Positions 24,208 to 30,663 of a stretch of DNA of 47,593 bases are shown piece by piece (position 1 is the stretch's first letter; every line of letters begins with the position of its first letter). The stretch spans positions 1-47,593 of IMG/VR virus record IMGVR_UViG_3300005253_000686; one strand, given 5' to 3'. Below the pieces are notes generated by a model. It was not told where the DNA came from. It made no database searches and saw nothing but the letters and a program-made list of their open reading frames with translations. The stretch is from a virus. Made by a program: the position numbers and the translations under genes.

Positions 24208-24731
24208 CTCATCCAAGCCCCTCTATTGATAACATTATAAACTGTATAATAATTAAATCCCATTGATTTTGCTATTTCGCTAATTGTTATTCCGTGTTTT
24301 TCCATTACTCTCATTTGTTCGGCAATTTCATAGGACAATACGTTGGTTCTTCTGTTTCGACTATTTTCTTTTTGAGGAACCCATCTGCAATTATAGAGCT
24401 CATAGTTTCCATCATTCTTTATTCGATCAATTTGATAGCCTTTTGGTGCTTTTCCCATATCTTTTAAAAAATTATCAAAAGAATTAATCCACCTTTCACA
24501 AACCCTAATTCCTCTCTTATTATAATTATGGTAATCCTCTCCCTTAGAATTTATAGAACATCTAAACTTCATAGCAGACCAAGTTCTATATTCTTTTGTC
24601 TGTAGATTTTTGCTTGTTCTTTTAGGAAGATTAACGCTACCAATCCTCATAAGCCTTCTGTAGTGTTTACCACACAGTTCTTTGGCATCAACAATTCCAT
24701 TACAGTTATCTACTAAACATGTTTTTTCCAT
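24204..24731 (-). CDS. HNH homing endonuclease with C-terminal HTH, 175 aa
   Basis: N-terminal Cys/His zinc-binding pattern (CLVDNCNG...CGKHY), then KFRCSINSKGEDYHNYNKRGIRVCERW and PKGYQIDRIKNDGNYELYNCRWVPQKENSRNRR, the HNH core of the type found in free-standing phage enzymes. The last 40 residues form a short HTH (GITISEIAKSMGFNYYTVYNVI). A paralogue lies at 33689-34210. The start is weak; a GGAT with a small hairpin between it and the ATG may be the ribosome site. First gene of the leftward operon. Confidence 0.82.
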   Translation of the reverse strand: MEKTCLVDNCNGIVDAKELCGKHYRRLMRIGSVNLPKRTSKNLQTKEYRTWSAMKFRCSINSKGEDYHNYNKRGIRVCERWINSFDNFLKDMGKAPKGYQIDRIKNDGNYELYNCRWVPQKENSRNRRTNVLSYEIAEQMRVMEKHGITISEIAKSMGFNYYTVYNVINRGAWMR

Positions 24732-24866
24732 AAGCAATATTACAACAATAATATCCTGTACGCAAGTAATTTATATTACCATAAGCCATTACAACCTAAT
24801 ATATAGGTTAAATTATCACTTTACCTCAAATAAGAGGATGCACGACAAATATGCCTTTTCACACGC

Positions 24867-24968
24867 GGGGGAGACACAAATAGTACCACAAAACAAAGCG
24901 TCGGAAATTTTTCCAGTGATCACAATTTATCTTGTCGAGGAGAACATCCCAGCGTGATCATCTCCCCC
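24867..24968. ncRNA. Three-way-junction RNA candidate
   Basis: Perfect nested inverted repeats: P1 8 bp (24867-24874 with 24961-24968), P2 7 bp (TGATCAC at 24917-24923 with GTGATCA at 24954-24960), and P3 GGAAA/TTTCC (24903-24914). P2 abuts P1 directly. Both strands fold equally. On the minus strand it would be in the 5' leader of the leftward operon. No known family recognised; it could also be two DNA sites for a dimeric protein. Confidence 0.45.
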
Positions 24969-25336
24969 TAGCCTATCTTTACACTACTATAACCTCTCCA
25001 CTCGCGAATTTTTTTGCCAAAATAATATAACACAACTATCCCCCTCAAATACCCTCGACCACTTTAAACTGTTAAAAAAATCTGCGGACATCTAATGTAT
25101 AAAAACGCACCCCGCCTTTTTCGGTTTCGTATATAGTGGATTCCGTTGACCATTTTTTTGGTTGACAGTTTGATCTGATCCGGTCCCGCATACATTAATT
25201 ATATTGTTTTACTGCCACAATGACATAAAGACACAAAACACCACAATCCAACAACACTACATAAACTCAATGATAACAACATCATACAACGGTATTCATA
25301 ATCCTATTATACATAATGTATCTTATACGACATTGA

Positions 25337-25398
25337 CAATTTATCAATTTTGATCCAATTTGCCATTTAAGACATAAAGGTCAGAAAGGTCAGAAAGG
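25337..25398. repeat. Short direct repeats, possible origin
   Basis: CAATTT occurs at 25337, 25345 and 25356, with CATTT at 25364, and is followed by AAAGGTCAG at 25376 and 25385 and a partial AAAGG at 25394. A palindrome TACATAATGTA lies 20 bases upstream. The repeats are short, so iterons are only a possibility. Confidence 0.35.
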
Positions 25399-25646
25399 AA
25401 ATATTCAAATCCCCCGATACAATAATCTAAAACAGGACAAATCTATCCTTTGTAATAAGTAAAAGTCGCGGAGCTCATTCTATCGTTATAGTATTAAAGA
25501 GATACCGGGTAGAGTAGGAAAAGTAAAGATATACACTTAAACACCTACTTTGAATAGTCTTGTTGTAAATTTATCCTTTGAGTATTCTTTTTATAGGGAT
25601 TTTCCCCATTTTTGAGAGGACAAAGGCCATTAATTGAATATTTCTA

Positions 25647-25675
25647 TTGACAGTAGTTTTACGTTTCCGTAATAT
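25647..25675 (+). promoter_or_regulatory. Strong sigma70-like promoter of the plus-strand operon
   Basis: TTGACA (25647-25652), 17-bp spacer, TAATAT (25670-25675). This is the best promoter match in the window. It would fire rightwards into about ten small genes, so early expression by host polymerase is likely. Confidence 0.85.
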
Positions 25676-25693
25676 TGGATAGTTTCACAATAC

Positions 25694-25708
25694 AATTAAT
25701 CACTAATT
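25694..25708. promoter_or_regulatory. Operator-like dyad in the plus-operon leader
   Basis: AATTA-ATCAC-TAATT lies about 20-33 bases after the -10 and 11 bases before the first ATG. The same 15-mer is at 18098-18112. The HTH protein encoded at the end of this operon is the obvious candidate ligand. Confidence 0.5.
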
Positions 25709-25718
25709 CGAGGAAACA

Positions 25719-25841
25719 ATGAAATATAACACACTAAACAACACATTGATTTATAGCAAAAGACCAAAGATATACATACTTAAACTATACAGAAAAATTG
25801 AAATTTGTTATAAGTATAAATGTTATCAACTATCCTATTAA
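25719..25841 (+). CDS. 40-residue basic Tyr-rich peptide
   Basis: First ATG after the strong promoter, preceded by GAGGAAACA. Lys/Tyr-rich (KRPKIYILKLYRKIEICYKYK). It ends within the region before the next gene's Shine-Dalgarno. Too short to recognise; the ribosome site is the main support. Confidence 0.5.
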   Translation: MKYNTLNNTLIYSKRPKIYILKLYRKIEICYKYKCYQLSY

Positions 25842-25858
25842 CTAAGGAGATAATAACA

Positions 25859-26182
25859 ATGAATAAGCAATTAACAACATTACTAAAGAGTTATCAAGTC
25901 TCGGCAAAATGGTTAAATATGGGTACGTGGACAAAAGAAAAGTATAACAACCTATTAGAACTTGTTGAGAAAGAAGATATTAAAATTACAAAACGAACTC
26001 TAGAGGATATCCCCTCAACAACACTTTTGAAGATAAGTTGGAATTACGGACAAATGAGGACTATTCGTTTTTCTAGTTTTATGGATATTGAAAGGGACCT
26101 GGTTAATCTTCTTGCACAAAAATCAATCTATTTAGGCGACAAATTCAAAATTCAGCACCGCCTAAGAAACTATTCTAACTAA
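25859..26182 (+). CDS. Unrecognised protein, 107 aa
   Basis: Start taken as ATG 25859, with AAGGAG nine bases before; an upstream ATG at 25820 overlaps the small peptide gene. Mostly helical, basic C-terminus (KFKIQHRLRNYSN). Early-operon position; no family recognised. Confidence 0.65.
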   Translation: MNKQLTTLLKSYQVSAKWLNMGTWTKEKYNNLLELVEKEDIKITKRTLEDIPSTTLLKISWNYGQMRTIRFSSFMDIERDLVNLLAQKSIYLGDKFKIQHRLRNYSN

Positions 26183-26193
26183 AAGGTAAACTA

Positions 26194-26376
26194 ATGAAAA
26201 TAAAAGACGCACCAATCGGATCAACTGTAACACAAAATGGTAATAAAGCCATTGTTTTGAGTTCCGGTCCAATGGGTTGTCGTGTTTGCGTAAAAGAATC
26301 AAAAGATCCTGACTCAATAACGCTTGGCAATCAAATTTGGTCAAATAATACTCTTGTAACAGTAGTCAAAAAATAG
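26194..26376 (+). CDS. Small beta-rich protein, 60 aa
   Basis: Short, Ser/Thr/Val-rich, with a beta pattern (GSTVTQNGNKAIVLSSGPMGCRVCV). Directly follows the 107-aa gene. Function unknown; small orphan proteins at this position are often host-takeover or counter-defence factors. Confidence 0.6.
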   Translation: MKIKDAPIGSTVTQNGNKAIVLSSGPMGCRVCVKESKDPDSITLGNQIWSNNTLVTVVKK

Positions 26377-26418
26377 TATGTTCTTTTGTGAATAAGGTCA
26401 ATTATAATTTCAATAAAT

Positions 26419-26490
26419 ACCGAGATAACCAAATCCGTGAGGACTGGTGCGCTCCTATTGGCTGCGCTCACATATCTCGGTTGTTTTTTT
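26419..26490 (+). ncRNA. Structured leader RNA of the GIY-YIG homing endonuclease (element E1)
   Basis: A 9-bp closing helix (26419-26427 with 26473-26481) encloses about 45 bases that contain a second helix GTGAG/CTCAC. It is followed by TTG and seven T (26484-26490), then GAGG and the endonuclease ATG at 26501. The right arm, T-run and Shine-Dalgarno are identical over 22 bases to the leader of the HNH gene at 33689-34210 (opposite strand). Resembles a terminator or attenuator expression platform. No known RNA family recognised. Confidence 0.6.
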
Positions 26491-26500
26491 GAGGTCAATT

Positions 26501-26968
26501 ATGGTAGTATATAAAATAACCAATTTAATAAACGGAAAAGTCTATATTGGTGCGACTGTTCAAACATTGTTACATAGAAAGGCAGGTCATGTTTACGATA
26601 GCAAAAGACACAATGGTAATATTAATCAAGCAATTAGAAAATACGGTAAAGATAATTTCAAGTGGGAAATGCTTTGTGTTTGCTATAGTGTTAATGTCCT
26701 TAATGAAATGGAAAAACACTATATCTCTTTGTATGATTCAATGAATATTGGCTACAATATGACTACCGGAGGCAAACATTTTAGCGGATCTGCTGAATAT
26801 AGGCGCAACATAACAGGCGAAAACAATGGTATGTATGGCAAAAAGCACTCAAAAGAGACTCGTAAACAATATAGCAAGGTACGTACTGGCACAAAACGAT
26901 CAAAAGAGACTCGCAAAAGAATGAGTATTGCTCAAATAAAACGAAGAAAACAAGAAAAAGCTAAGTAA
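26501..26968 (+). CDS. GIY-YIG homing endonuclease, 155 aa
   Basis: GIY-YIG core at the N-terminus: VVYKITNLINGKVYIGAT, then a catalytic Arg region (LLHRKAGHVYD) and MEKHYISLYDSMNIGYNMTTGG with the family's Glu and Asn. The C-terminal half has NUMOD3-type repeats (NNGMYGKKHSKETRKQYSK; KRSKETRKRMS) for DNA binding. The start is ATG 26501 after GAGG; the longer frame reads through the leader structure. Paralogue at 32563-33312. Free-standing, inserted in the small-gene operon. Confidence 0.88.
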   Translation: MVVYKITNLINGKVYIGATVQTLLHRKAGHVYDSKRHNGNINQAIRKYGKDNFKWEMLCVCYSVNVLNEMEKHYISLYDSMNIGYNMTTGGKHFSGSAEYRRNITGENNGMYGKKHSKETRKQYSKVRTGTKRSKETRKRMSIAQIKRRKQEKAK

Positions 26969-26988
26969 TCTTAGCGAGGAGAAATAAA

Positions 26989-27165
26989 ATGAATACAAGC
27001 TATGGTTATTATCGAATGAATAAGACATATTTTGTTTATGATCGGGCGAATAAAACCGGCGGAAATACTCCGCAACCACTTAAAAAAGGTCATAAGCACT
27101 ATCTAGAAACCAATGTCGAATCAATTATGATTAAACATATTGAGAGAATCAATGGGGAGGCGTAA
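26989..27165 (+). CDS. Unrecognised protein, 58 aa
   Basis: ATG 26989 after GAGGAGAAATAAA. Tyr-rich N-terminus (SYGYYRMNKTYFVYDR), His/Lys-rich middle. The 3' end (27129-27159) is repeated almost exactly at 27787-27817. Function unknown. Confidence 0.6.
   Translation: MNTSYGYYRMNKTYFVYDRANKTGGNTPQPLKKGHKHYLETNVESIMIKHIERINGEA
27129..27159 (+). repeat. 31-bp near-direct repeat, copy 1
   Basis: 29 of 31 bases match 27787-27817. This copy codes for the end of the 58-aa protein and includes the Shine-Dalgarno of the next gene. Confidence 0.75.
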
Positions 27166-27167
27166 AA

Positions 27168-27380
27168 ATGTTTAATCCGCGTAACACGGCAAATGTACAA
27201 AGAATAGTTAACCAACATATAACTAATTTATTAAAAACACTCGAAATAGAAATTGATAATGAAATAAAAGCATCCTGTAATGTAATAAGTAAATCAAGCC
27301 TCTATGCTCAAATAACGTTATTTAGCATTAAGAAGGTTTTTAATAAAACAATTAAACAATTAAATAATGAGGCTAAATAA
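27168..27380 (+). CDS. Unrecognised helical protein, 70 aa
   Basis: GGGGAGG lies before the ATG. Predominantly amphipathic helix (NVQRIVNQHITNLLKTLEIEIDNEI). Its stop shares a base with the next ATG (TAATG). Function unknown. Confidence 0.6.
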   Translation: MFNPRNTANVQRIVNQHITNLLKTLEIEIDNEIKASCNVISKSSLYAQITLFSIKKVFNKTIKQLNNEAK

Positions 27381-27553
27381 TGCAAATATTAAAAACAGAA
27401 CTGGTTAAATCATATAGGTGTCATTTTTGGAAATATCAAAATGGTTATATTGAGTGTGTGTGTAATTCTCTTAATATTATTGTAGGAGCATTTAAAACTA
27501 AAAAGGAAACCCTAAGAGAAATTAAAAGAATGATTAACAAGGAGAATAAATAA
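27380..27553 (+). CDS. Unrecognised protein, 57 aa
   Basis: Coupled to both neighbours by TAATG overlaps. Short aromatic/Cys-containing N-terminal half (YRCHFWKYQNGYIECVC) and a basic helix at the end (TLREIKRMINKENK). Function unknown. Confidence 0.6.
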   Translation: MQILKTELVKSYRCHFWKYQNGYIECVCNSLNIIVGAFKTKKETLREIKRMINKENK

Positions 27554-27792
27554 TGAAGGAATTTATCAATTTGTTAAAAACTGAAAAATGTCGAAAGGGT
27601 CGTACTGAATGGAAGTACAAAGATGTTACAATTAAACAAAAAGCGATTTTATTAAGAAAAAAGATCAATGAGGATGATATTAACGAATTAGATAGAGGAA
27701 CAGCAAGGTTATTAATTGCTAAAATATTTGAAGAAGAATTACAAATAGCACCCTATAAATCTATAACTAATAGTTTAGAAAATTGTGATTAA
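27553..27792 (+). CDS. Unrecognised charged protein, 79 aa
   Basis: Basic N-terminal half (KTEKCRKGRTEWKYKDV), acidic C-terminal half (NEDDINELDRGTARLLIAKIFEEEL). Starts at the previous stop (TAATG). No motif recognised. Confidence 0.6.
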   Translation: MKEFINLLKTEKCRKGRTEWKYKDVTIKQKAILLRKKINEDDINELDRGTARLLIAKIFEEELQIAPYKSITNSLENCD

Positions 27793-27817
27793 ACATATTA
27801 AGAGAATCAATGAGGAG
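27787..27817 (+). repeat. 31-bp near-direct repeat, copy 2
   Basis: Partner of 27129-27159. This copy begins at the end of the 79-aa gene and carries the ribosome site of the 45-aa membrane protein. Confidence 0.75.
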
Positions 27818-27822
27818 AACCA

Positions 27823-27960
27823 ATGAAAAAAATATGGATCTTAGGTTGGATAATATCTGTTGTTTTAATGTTAATATCTATTAAAGAACAAGATACCTTT
27901 TCTTTTATATTTAGTCTTGTTTTTGTATGGGTGTTTTGGTATCTATTTATAAGGAGATAA
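27823..27960 (+). CDS. Two-helix membrane protein, 45 aa
   Basis: ATG 27823 after GAGGAGAACC. Two hydrophobic segments (WILGWIISVVLMLISI and FIFSLVFVWVFWYLFI) joined by a short charged loop. Ends one base before the next ATG. Possibly a membrane-acting early factor. Confidence 0.6.
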   Translation: MKKIWILGWIISVVLMLISIKEQDTFSFIFSLVFVWVFWYLFIRR

Positions 27961-27961
27961 A

Positions 27962-28267
27962 ATGAAAAAAACAATACAAGACAATTACAGAGTAGAGATT
28001 TATCCTGCACAACTAATTATTAGTAGTGTTAAGGATATAAATGAGTATGATAAAGATATTTGTCAAGGAATACTTGCCGACATTAATCGACACGTTGATA
28101 ATATTGGTGAAGCTGAAGTTGTTTGTGATACAAAGGATATTTGTACTCATTGTGAATCTATATGGGAAACAGAGGAAAGCGGAGAGCCTGTTTGTTGTAA
28201 TGAAGCAATACATGAGTGGATAAAAGAACAAAGAAAATCAGACGAAAAGGCATTATTAAATGAATAG
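27962..28267 (+). CDS. Zinc-ribbon-like protein, 101 aa
   Basis: Two Cys pairs: CTHCESIWETEESGEPVCCNEA (CxxC ... CC) in the C-terminal half, a common small phage zinc-ribbon layout. Acidic N-terminal half. AGGAGATAAA precedes the ATG. Function unknown. Confidence 0.65.
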   Translation: MKKTIQDNYRVEIYPAQLIISSVKDINEYDKDICQGILADINRHVDNIGEAEVVCDTKDICTHCESIWETEESGEPVCCNEAIHEWIKEQRKSDEKALLNE

Positions 28268-28523
28268 AAAAGACTTAGGTAAATACTTATCAAACTTCTT
28301 TAACTTTGGTGAATCAAAACCACTATCCTTTATAAAAACAGTGGTTAAACCTACTCCGTACAAAAGAAAGAAAAGAAGTTCTAAATTAAGTGGTATTCCC
28401 ACTAATCAGGGTATACGAATAGCACAAAACCGGAAGAATAATATTGCAGGGAAGAAACGTAAGGCAGCCAAACGAGTTTTATTAATGAAAAGGAAAATGA
28501 AAAATGACTCCCAAAGCATTTAA
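28260..28523 (+). CDS. Very basic small protein, 87 aa
   Basis: Lys/Arg-rich throughout the last 60 residues (YKRKKRSSKL; NRKNNIAGKKRKAAKRVLLMKRKMK). Overlaps the previous gene by eight bases and the HTH gene by 20. Probably binds nucleic acid, from charge only. Confidence 0.6.
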   Translation: MNRKDLGKYLSNFFNFGESKPLSFIKTVVKPTPYKRKKRSSKLSGIPTNQGIRIAQNRKNNIAGKKRKAAKRVLLMKRKMKNDSQSI

Positions 28524-28677
28524 AAAAATCCGGTTAAAAATGAAACTTTCACAAACAGAGTTTGCTAATAAGTTGTTTTATAGTCGCACGGCCACGATTA
28601 GCGATAAAGAACGCGGTAAAACAAGTATAACGAGGAGAGATTTAAGAATGATTGAGGAGCTACTCACGAATAGCTAG
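28504..28677 (+). CDS. HTH regulator (XRE/Cro-like), 57 aa
   Basis: ATG 28504 in a different frame from the preceding gene. A short Cro-like HTH: FKKIRLKMKLSQTEFANKL then YSRTATISDKERGKTSITRRDLRMIEEL. Last gene of the small-gene operon, a position shared with anti-CRISPR-associated (Aca) regulators. Probably represses the operon promoter, perhaps at 25694-25708. Its stop overlaps the stop of the convergent gene in a GCTAGC palindrome. Confidence 0.7.
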   Translation: MTPKAFKKIRLKMKLSQTEFANKLFYSRTATISDKERGKTSITRRDLRMIEELLTNS

Positions 28678-29015
28678 CGTTGCAATCGTTCATTTAATAT
28701 GTCTTCTTTTATTATTCCCAGCTCCAACTTTGATTGATAGATAGATTGTTGGACTGTATCGTATTTAACCTTTTCAATATCTCTTTGAAGTCTCTTAAAT
28801 GCTATGTCCTCCGTACCTTTGGCAATCTCTACTTTTACTGTCCCGGATCGCACGTCATTAAGTTTAAGTATCTTTTTCGCCAAAGCAACTCGGTAATCTT
28901 TTTCGGTATTAGCAAGATCAATTCCCTTTATTTCAAGTCGTTCAATTCTTTTATCTAATTCATCTAACCAATATTGTTTGCCTATTTCCAGGTCGGTTCC
29001 TGCGTATCTACTCAT
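28674..29015 (-). CDS. Coiled-coil phage protein, 113 aa
   Basis: Charged helical protein; the middle (YRVALAKKILKLNDVRSGTVKVEIAKGTEDIAFKR) resembles small phage proteins of unknown function found near replication genes. GGAGGAAAGAG precedes the ATG. Its TAG is interleaved with that of the plus-strand HTH gene, so the two operons converge with no gap. Confidence 0.7.
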   Translation of the reverse strand: MSRYAGTDLEIGKQYWLDELDKRIERLEIKGIDLANTEKDYRVALAKKILKLNDVRSGTVKVEIAKGTEDIAFKRLQRDIEKVKYDTVQQSIYQSKLELGIIKEDILNERLQR

Positions 29016-29033
29016 CTCTTTCCTCCTGATGTG

Positions 29034-29264
29034 TTATTTATAAGAATGGTGTTCATTCCAAACCTTTAAACACGCATCTTTGCCAATAAGATGTTCGATT
29101 TCAATTAACATTGAGGTTATGTTATCATTTTTAATTGTATTTAAAATACTCCAACATTCTCCCAATTTAGCATAATCCCTTTTTAATATAGGATTTACTA
29201 ACATTTGTTCTCGAATTTTCCTCTTTAACTCTTTATGTTTTTCGCTTATTCCTTTACTTTTCAT
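29034..29264 (-). CDS. Unrecognised basic protein, 76 aa
   Basis: Basic N-terminal helix (SEKHKELKRKIREQM) and helical rest. The 24 bases before its ATG, including the ribosome site, are nearly the same as those before the next gene (29012-29036 and 29261-29285). Confidence 0.6.
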   Translation of the reverse strand: MKSKGISEKHKELKRKIREQMLVNPILKRDYAKLGECWSILNTIKNDNITSMLIEIEHLIGKDACLKVWNEHHSYK

Positions 29265-29286
29265 CTCTTTCCTCCTGATGTGTTAA

Positions 29287-29478
29287 TTAAATATATGTTA
29301 ATTCTCCTAAATCAATAATTAAATACTTGTTTTTAGGGTGTGTTTTTCTGCATAGCTTACAATATGGTGCAGATATTCCAAATTCCCCTTTCACAAAATT
29401 AGAGAAATCGTGGTTTTGTTTACACTTAAATAAAAATTCTGTATCTGACCTTCTCATCTTCCTTGTAAACATTTTCAT
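29287..29478 (-). CDS. Small zinc-binding-like protein, 63 aa
   Basis: Contains CKQNH and YCKLCRKTH, which could form one zinc site. Basic N-terminus (MKMFTRKMRRS). Overlaps the upstream gene by four bases. Function unknown. Confidence 0.55.
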   Translation of the reverse strand: MKMFTRKMRRSDTEFLFKCKQNHDFSNFVKGEFGISAPYCKLCRKTHPKNKYLIIDLGELTYI

Positions 29479-29840
29479 TTCAAAACCTCATACCTTTCTC
29501 TTTTATATCTTAATAACTGTGCTTCACTCATTCTTTTTCGAGCCTTCTTTGATCTACGGACACCATAATTAGGACTATCCTTGCCTTTGCCTCGCTTCTG
29601 AGCCGCTTTACTCATGTTTTCTCTATGTTCTTTTGTAAATTTTCTTCCTTTTTGTGTTTGTCTGTTTTTTTCAATAGACTCTTTTTTGTGATGTTTTCCA
29701 TACCACCAACATTTATCTCCTCTGCTGCCTATTGTCATTCTGCCATATCCATTAGATTTTGTACCATTGTATAGCCAACAACCATCACTATGCACAGTAG
29801 TGTTCATAAGTAACCTATTTTTGTATTGTTCAGGAAACAT
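29475..29840 (-). CDS. Degenerate homing endonuclease (HNH start fused to NUMOD3 tail), 121 aa
   Basis: Residues 15-42 are the usual beginning of an HNH domain (DGCWLYNGTKSNGYGRMTIGS), but the His-Asn-His catalytic part that should follow is missing. The frame continues directly into NUMOD3-type DNA-binding repeats (FTKEHRENMSKAAQKRG; KDSPNYGVRRSKKARKRMSEAQ). It is probably the remnant of an internal deletion and inactive as a nuclease, though still an open frame with a GAGGATTAAT ribosome site. Confidence 0.65.
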   Translation of the reverse strand: MFPEQYKNRLLMNTTVHSDGCWLYNGTKSNGYGRMTIGSRGDKCWWYGKHHKKESIEKNRQTQKGRKFTKEHRENMSKAAQKRGKGKDSPNYGVRRSKKARKRMSEAQLLRYKRERYEVLK

Positions 29841-29841
29841 A

Positions 29842-30144
29842 TTAATCCTCTTTCGGTTTTTCTGGTAAAGGTTGCCAATGAGTAATAGAAGTATGTTTCA
29901 ATAATGGAATTAAGGATTTGGTTATTTCAGTTTCTTCTACTCTTGGAATTATGCCTTTTTTATGACAAACGATGTATTTCCCCGCTTTTTTCGGCAACTC
30001 ATCTTCTACACTAGTCCAATTTTCTTGGAGTAAAGAGGTCAAAGCTACCATTGCTTTTTCATACATTGGCGTTCCCTCAAGTATTCCCTTCGCCATCCAA
30101 TTAAATAAAAACTCTCTTTTCTTTTTTTCTATTTCTATATTCAT
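29842..30144 (-). CDS. DUF551-like protein, 100 aa
   Basis: The C-terminal half follows the DUF551 pattern: NWTSVEDELPKKAGKYIVCHKKG ... ITHWQPLPEKP. The N-terminus is a short helix. DUF551 proteins are common in phages and have no known function. It abuts the 90-aa gene upstream. Confidence 0.75.
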   Translation of the reverse strand: MNIEIEKKKREFLFNWMAKGILEGTPMYEKAMVALTSLLQENWTSVEDELPKKAGKYIVCHKKGIIPRVEETEITKSLIPLLKHTSITHWQPLPEKPKED

Positions 30145-30417
30145 CTAATCCTCTCTTATTGCTTTGACCGATAAATCAACGATTGCTTTAATCCATTCTA
30201 TTTGGACATCATCATCGGTATTTGCAAACGCTATTTCGCCCTCTCTAATTATTTTATTAACACACCTCTCTCGTTCTGCTTGGAGGAGGAGGTCTAACAA
30301 ACTTACAAAACTATTGATTATTAATTTTCTATCAGCTTTGTCATGAGGCGTTAAACCTACCAGTCTTGTAAATTCTTTTATAAAACTTCCTTTAGTTAAT
30401 TTTTCTTTTGTTTTCAT
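30145..30417 (-). CDS. Unrecognised helical protein, 90 aa
   Basis: Mainly helical with SLLDLLLQAERERCVNKII in the middle, a pattern common in small phage proteins next to DUF551. The ribosome site AGGAGTAACAG is one of several near-identical linkers in this stretch. Function unknown. Confidence 0.65.
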   Translation of the reverse strand: MKTKEKLTKGSFIKEFTRLVGLTPHDKADRKLIINSFVSLLDLLLQAERERCVNKIIREGEIAFANTDDDVQIEWIKAIVDLSVKAIRED

Positions 30418-30426
30418 CTGTTACTC

Positions 30427-30654
30427 CTAATTATATTTTAGTCTTATTTCTATTTTATTTAGTGTATGTTGTAATTTTAAACTTGCTAATTTTAATCCAA
30501 TATTTTTCCCTCTTTCTGTGTTTACCGTTGAAATACCATAATCGCCCTCGTATGTGATATAATGCCTGTCTAAATATTCATTCTCATTTAAATTAATCAA
30601 TTCTTTTCCATATCTGATATTTTCTTCTTTTAATGCCTGTTTTAATTCTATCAT
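30427..30654 (-). CDS. Unrecognised protein, 75 aa
   Basis: Charged helical ends with a Tyr/Gly beta segment between (DRHYITYEGDYGISTV). The AGGAGTAAAAG linker precedes the ATG. Function unknown. Confidence 0.6.
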   Translation of the reverse strand: MIELKQALKEENIRYGKELINLNENEYLDRHYITYEGDYGISTVNTERGKNIGLKLASLKLQHTLNKIEIRLKYN

Positions 30655-30663
30655 CTTTTACTC

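Larger units (their letters stand above)
24738..25646. other. 0.9-kb intergenic region between divergent operons
   Basis: No convincing gene: the longest frames here are on the plus strand antisense to the endonuclease start and lack coding signs. It holds a hairpin at 24793-24808 (AACCTA/TAGGTT), a three-way-junction candidate (24867-24968), a C-rich segment (25106-25116), an A/C-rich strand bias (25215-25290), CAATTT repeats and 9-bp tandem repeats (25337-25398). It must contain the leftward promoter for the terL operon, but I see no good -35/-10 pair on that strand. It may contain the replication origin. Confidence 0.6.

Noticed and set aside
24682-24957. Plus-strand 91-codon open frame across the endonuclease start and intergenic region
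   Set aside because: No ribosome site, overlaps the HNH start in antisense and has no protein-like pattern.
24867-24968. Small CRISPR array or tRNA in the intergenic region
   Set aside because: No regularly spaced repeats with unique spacers, and no cloverleaf or CCA-like end.
25162-25190. Second TTGACA (25162) as a promoter
   Set aside because: No -10 at acceptable distance; the 25333 TTGACA also lacks a good -10.
28504-28677. Temperate-phage lysogeny switch
   Set aside because: Two small HTH proteins are present, but no integrase, excisionase or attachment site was found, so temperate life is not supported.
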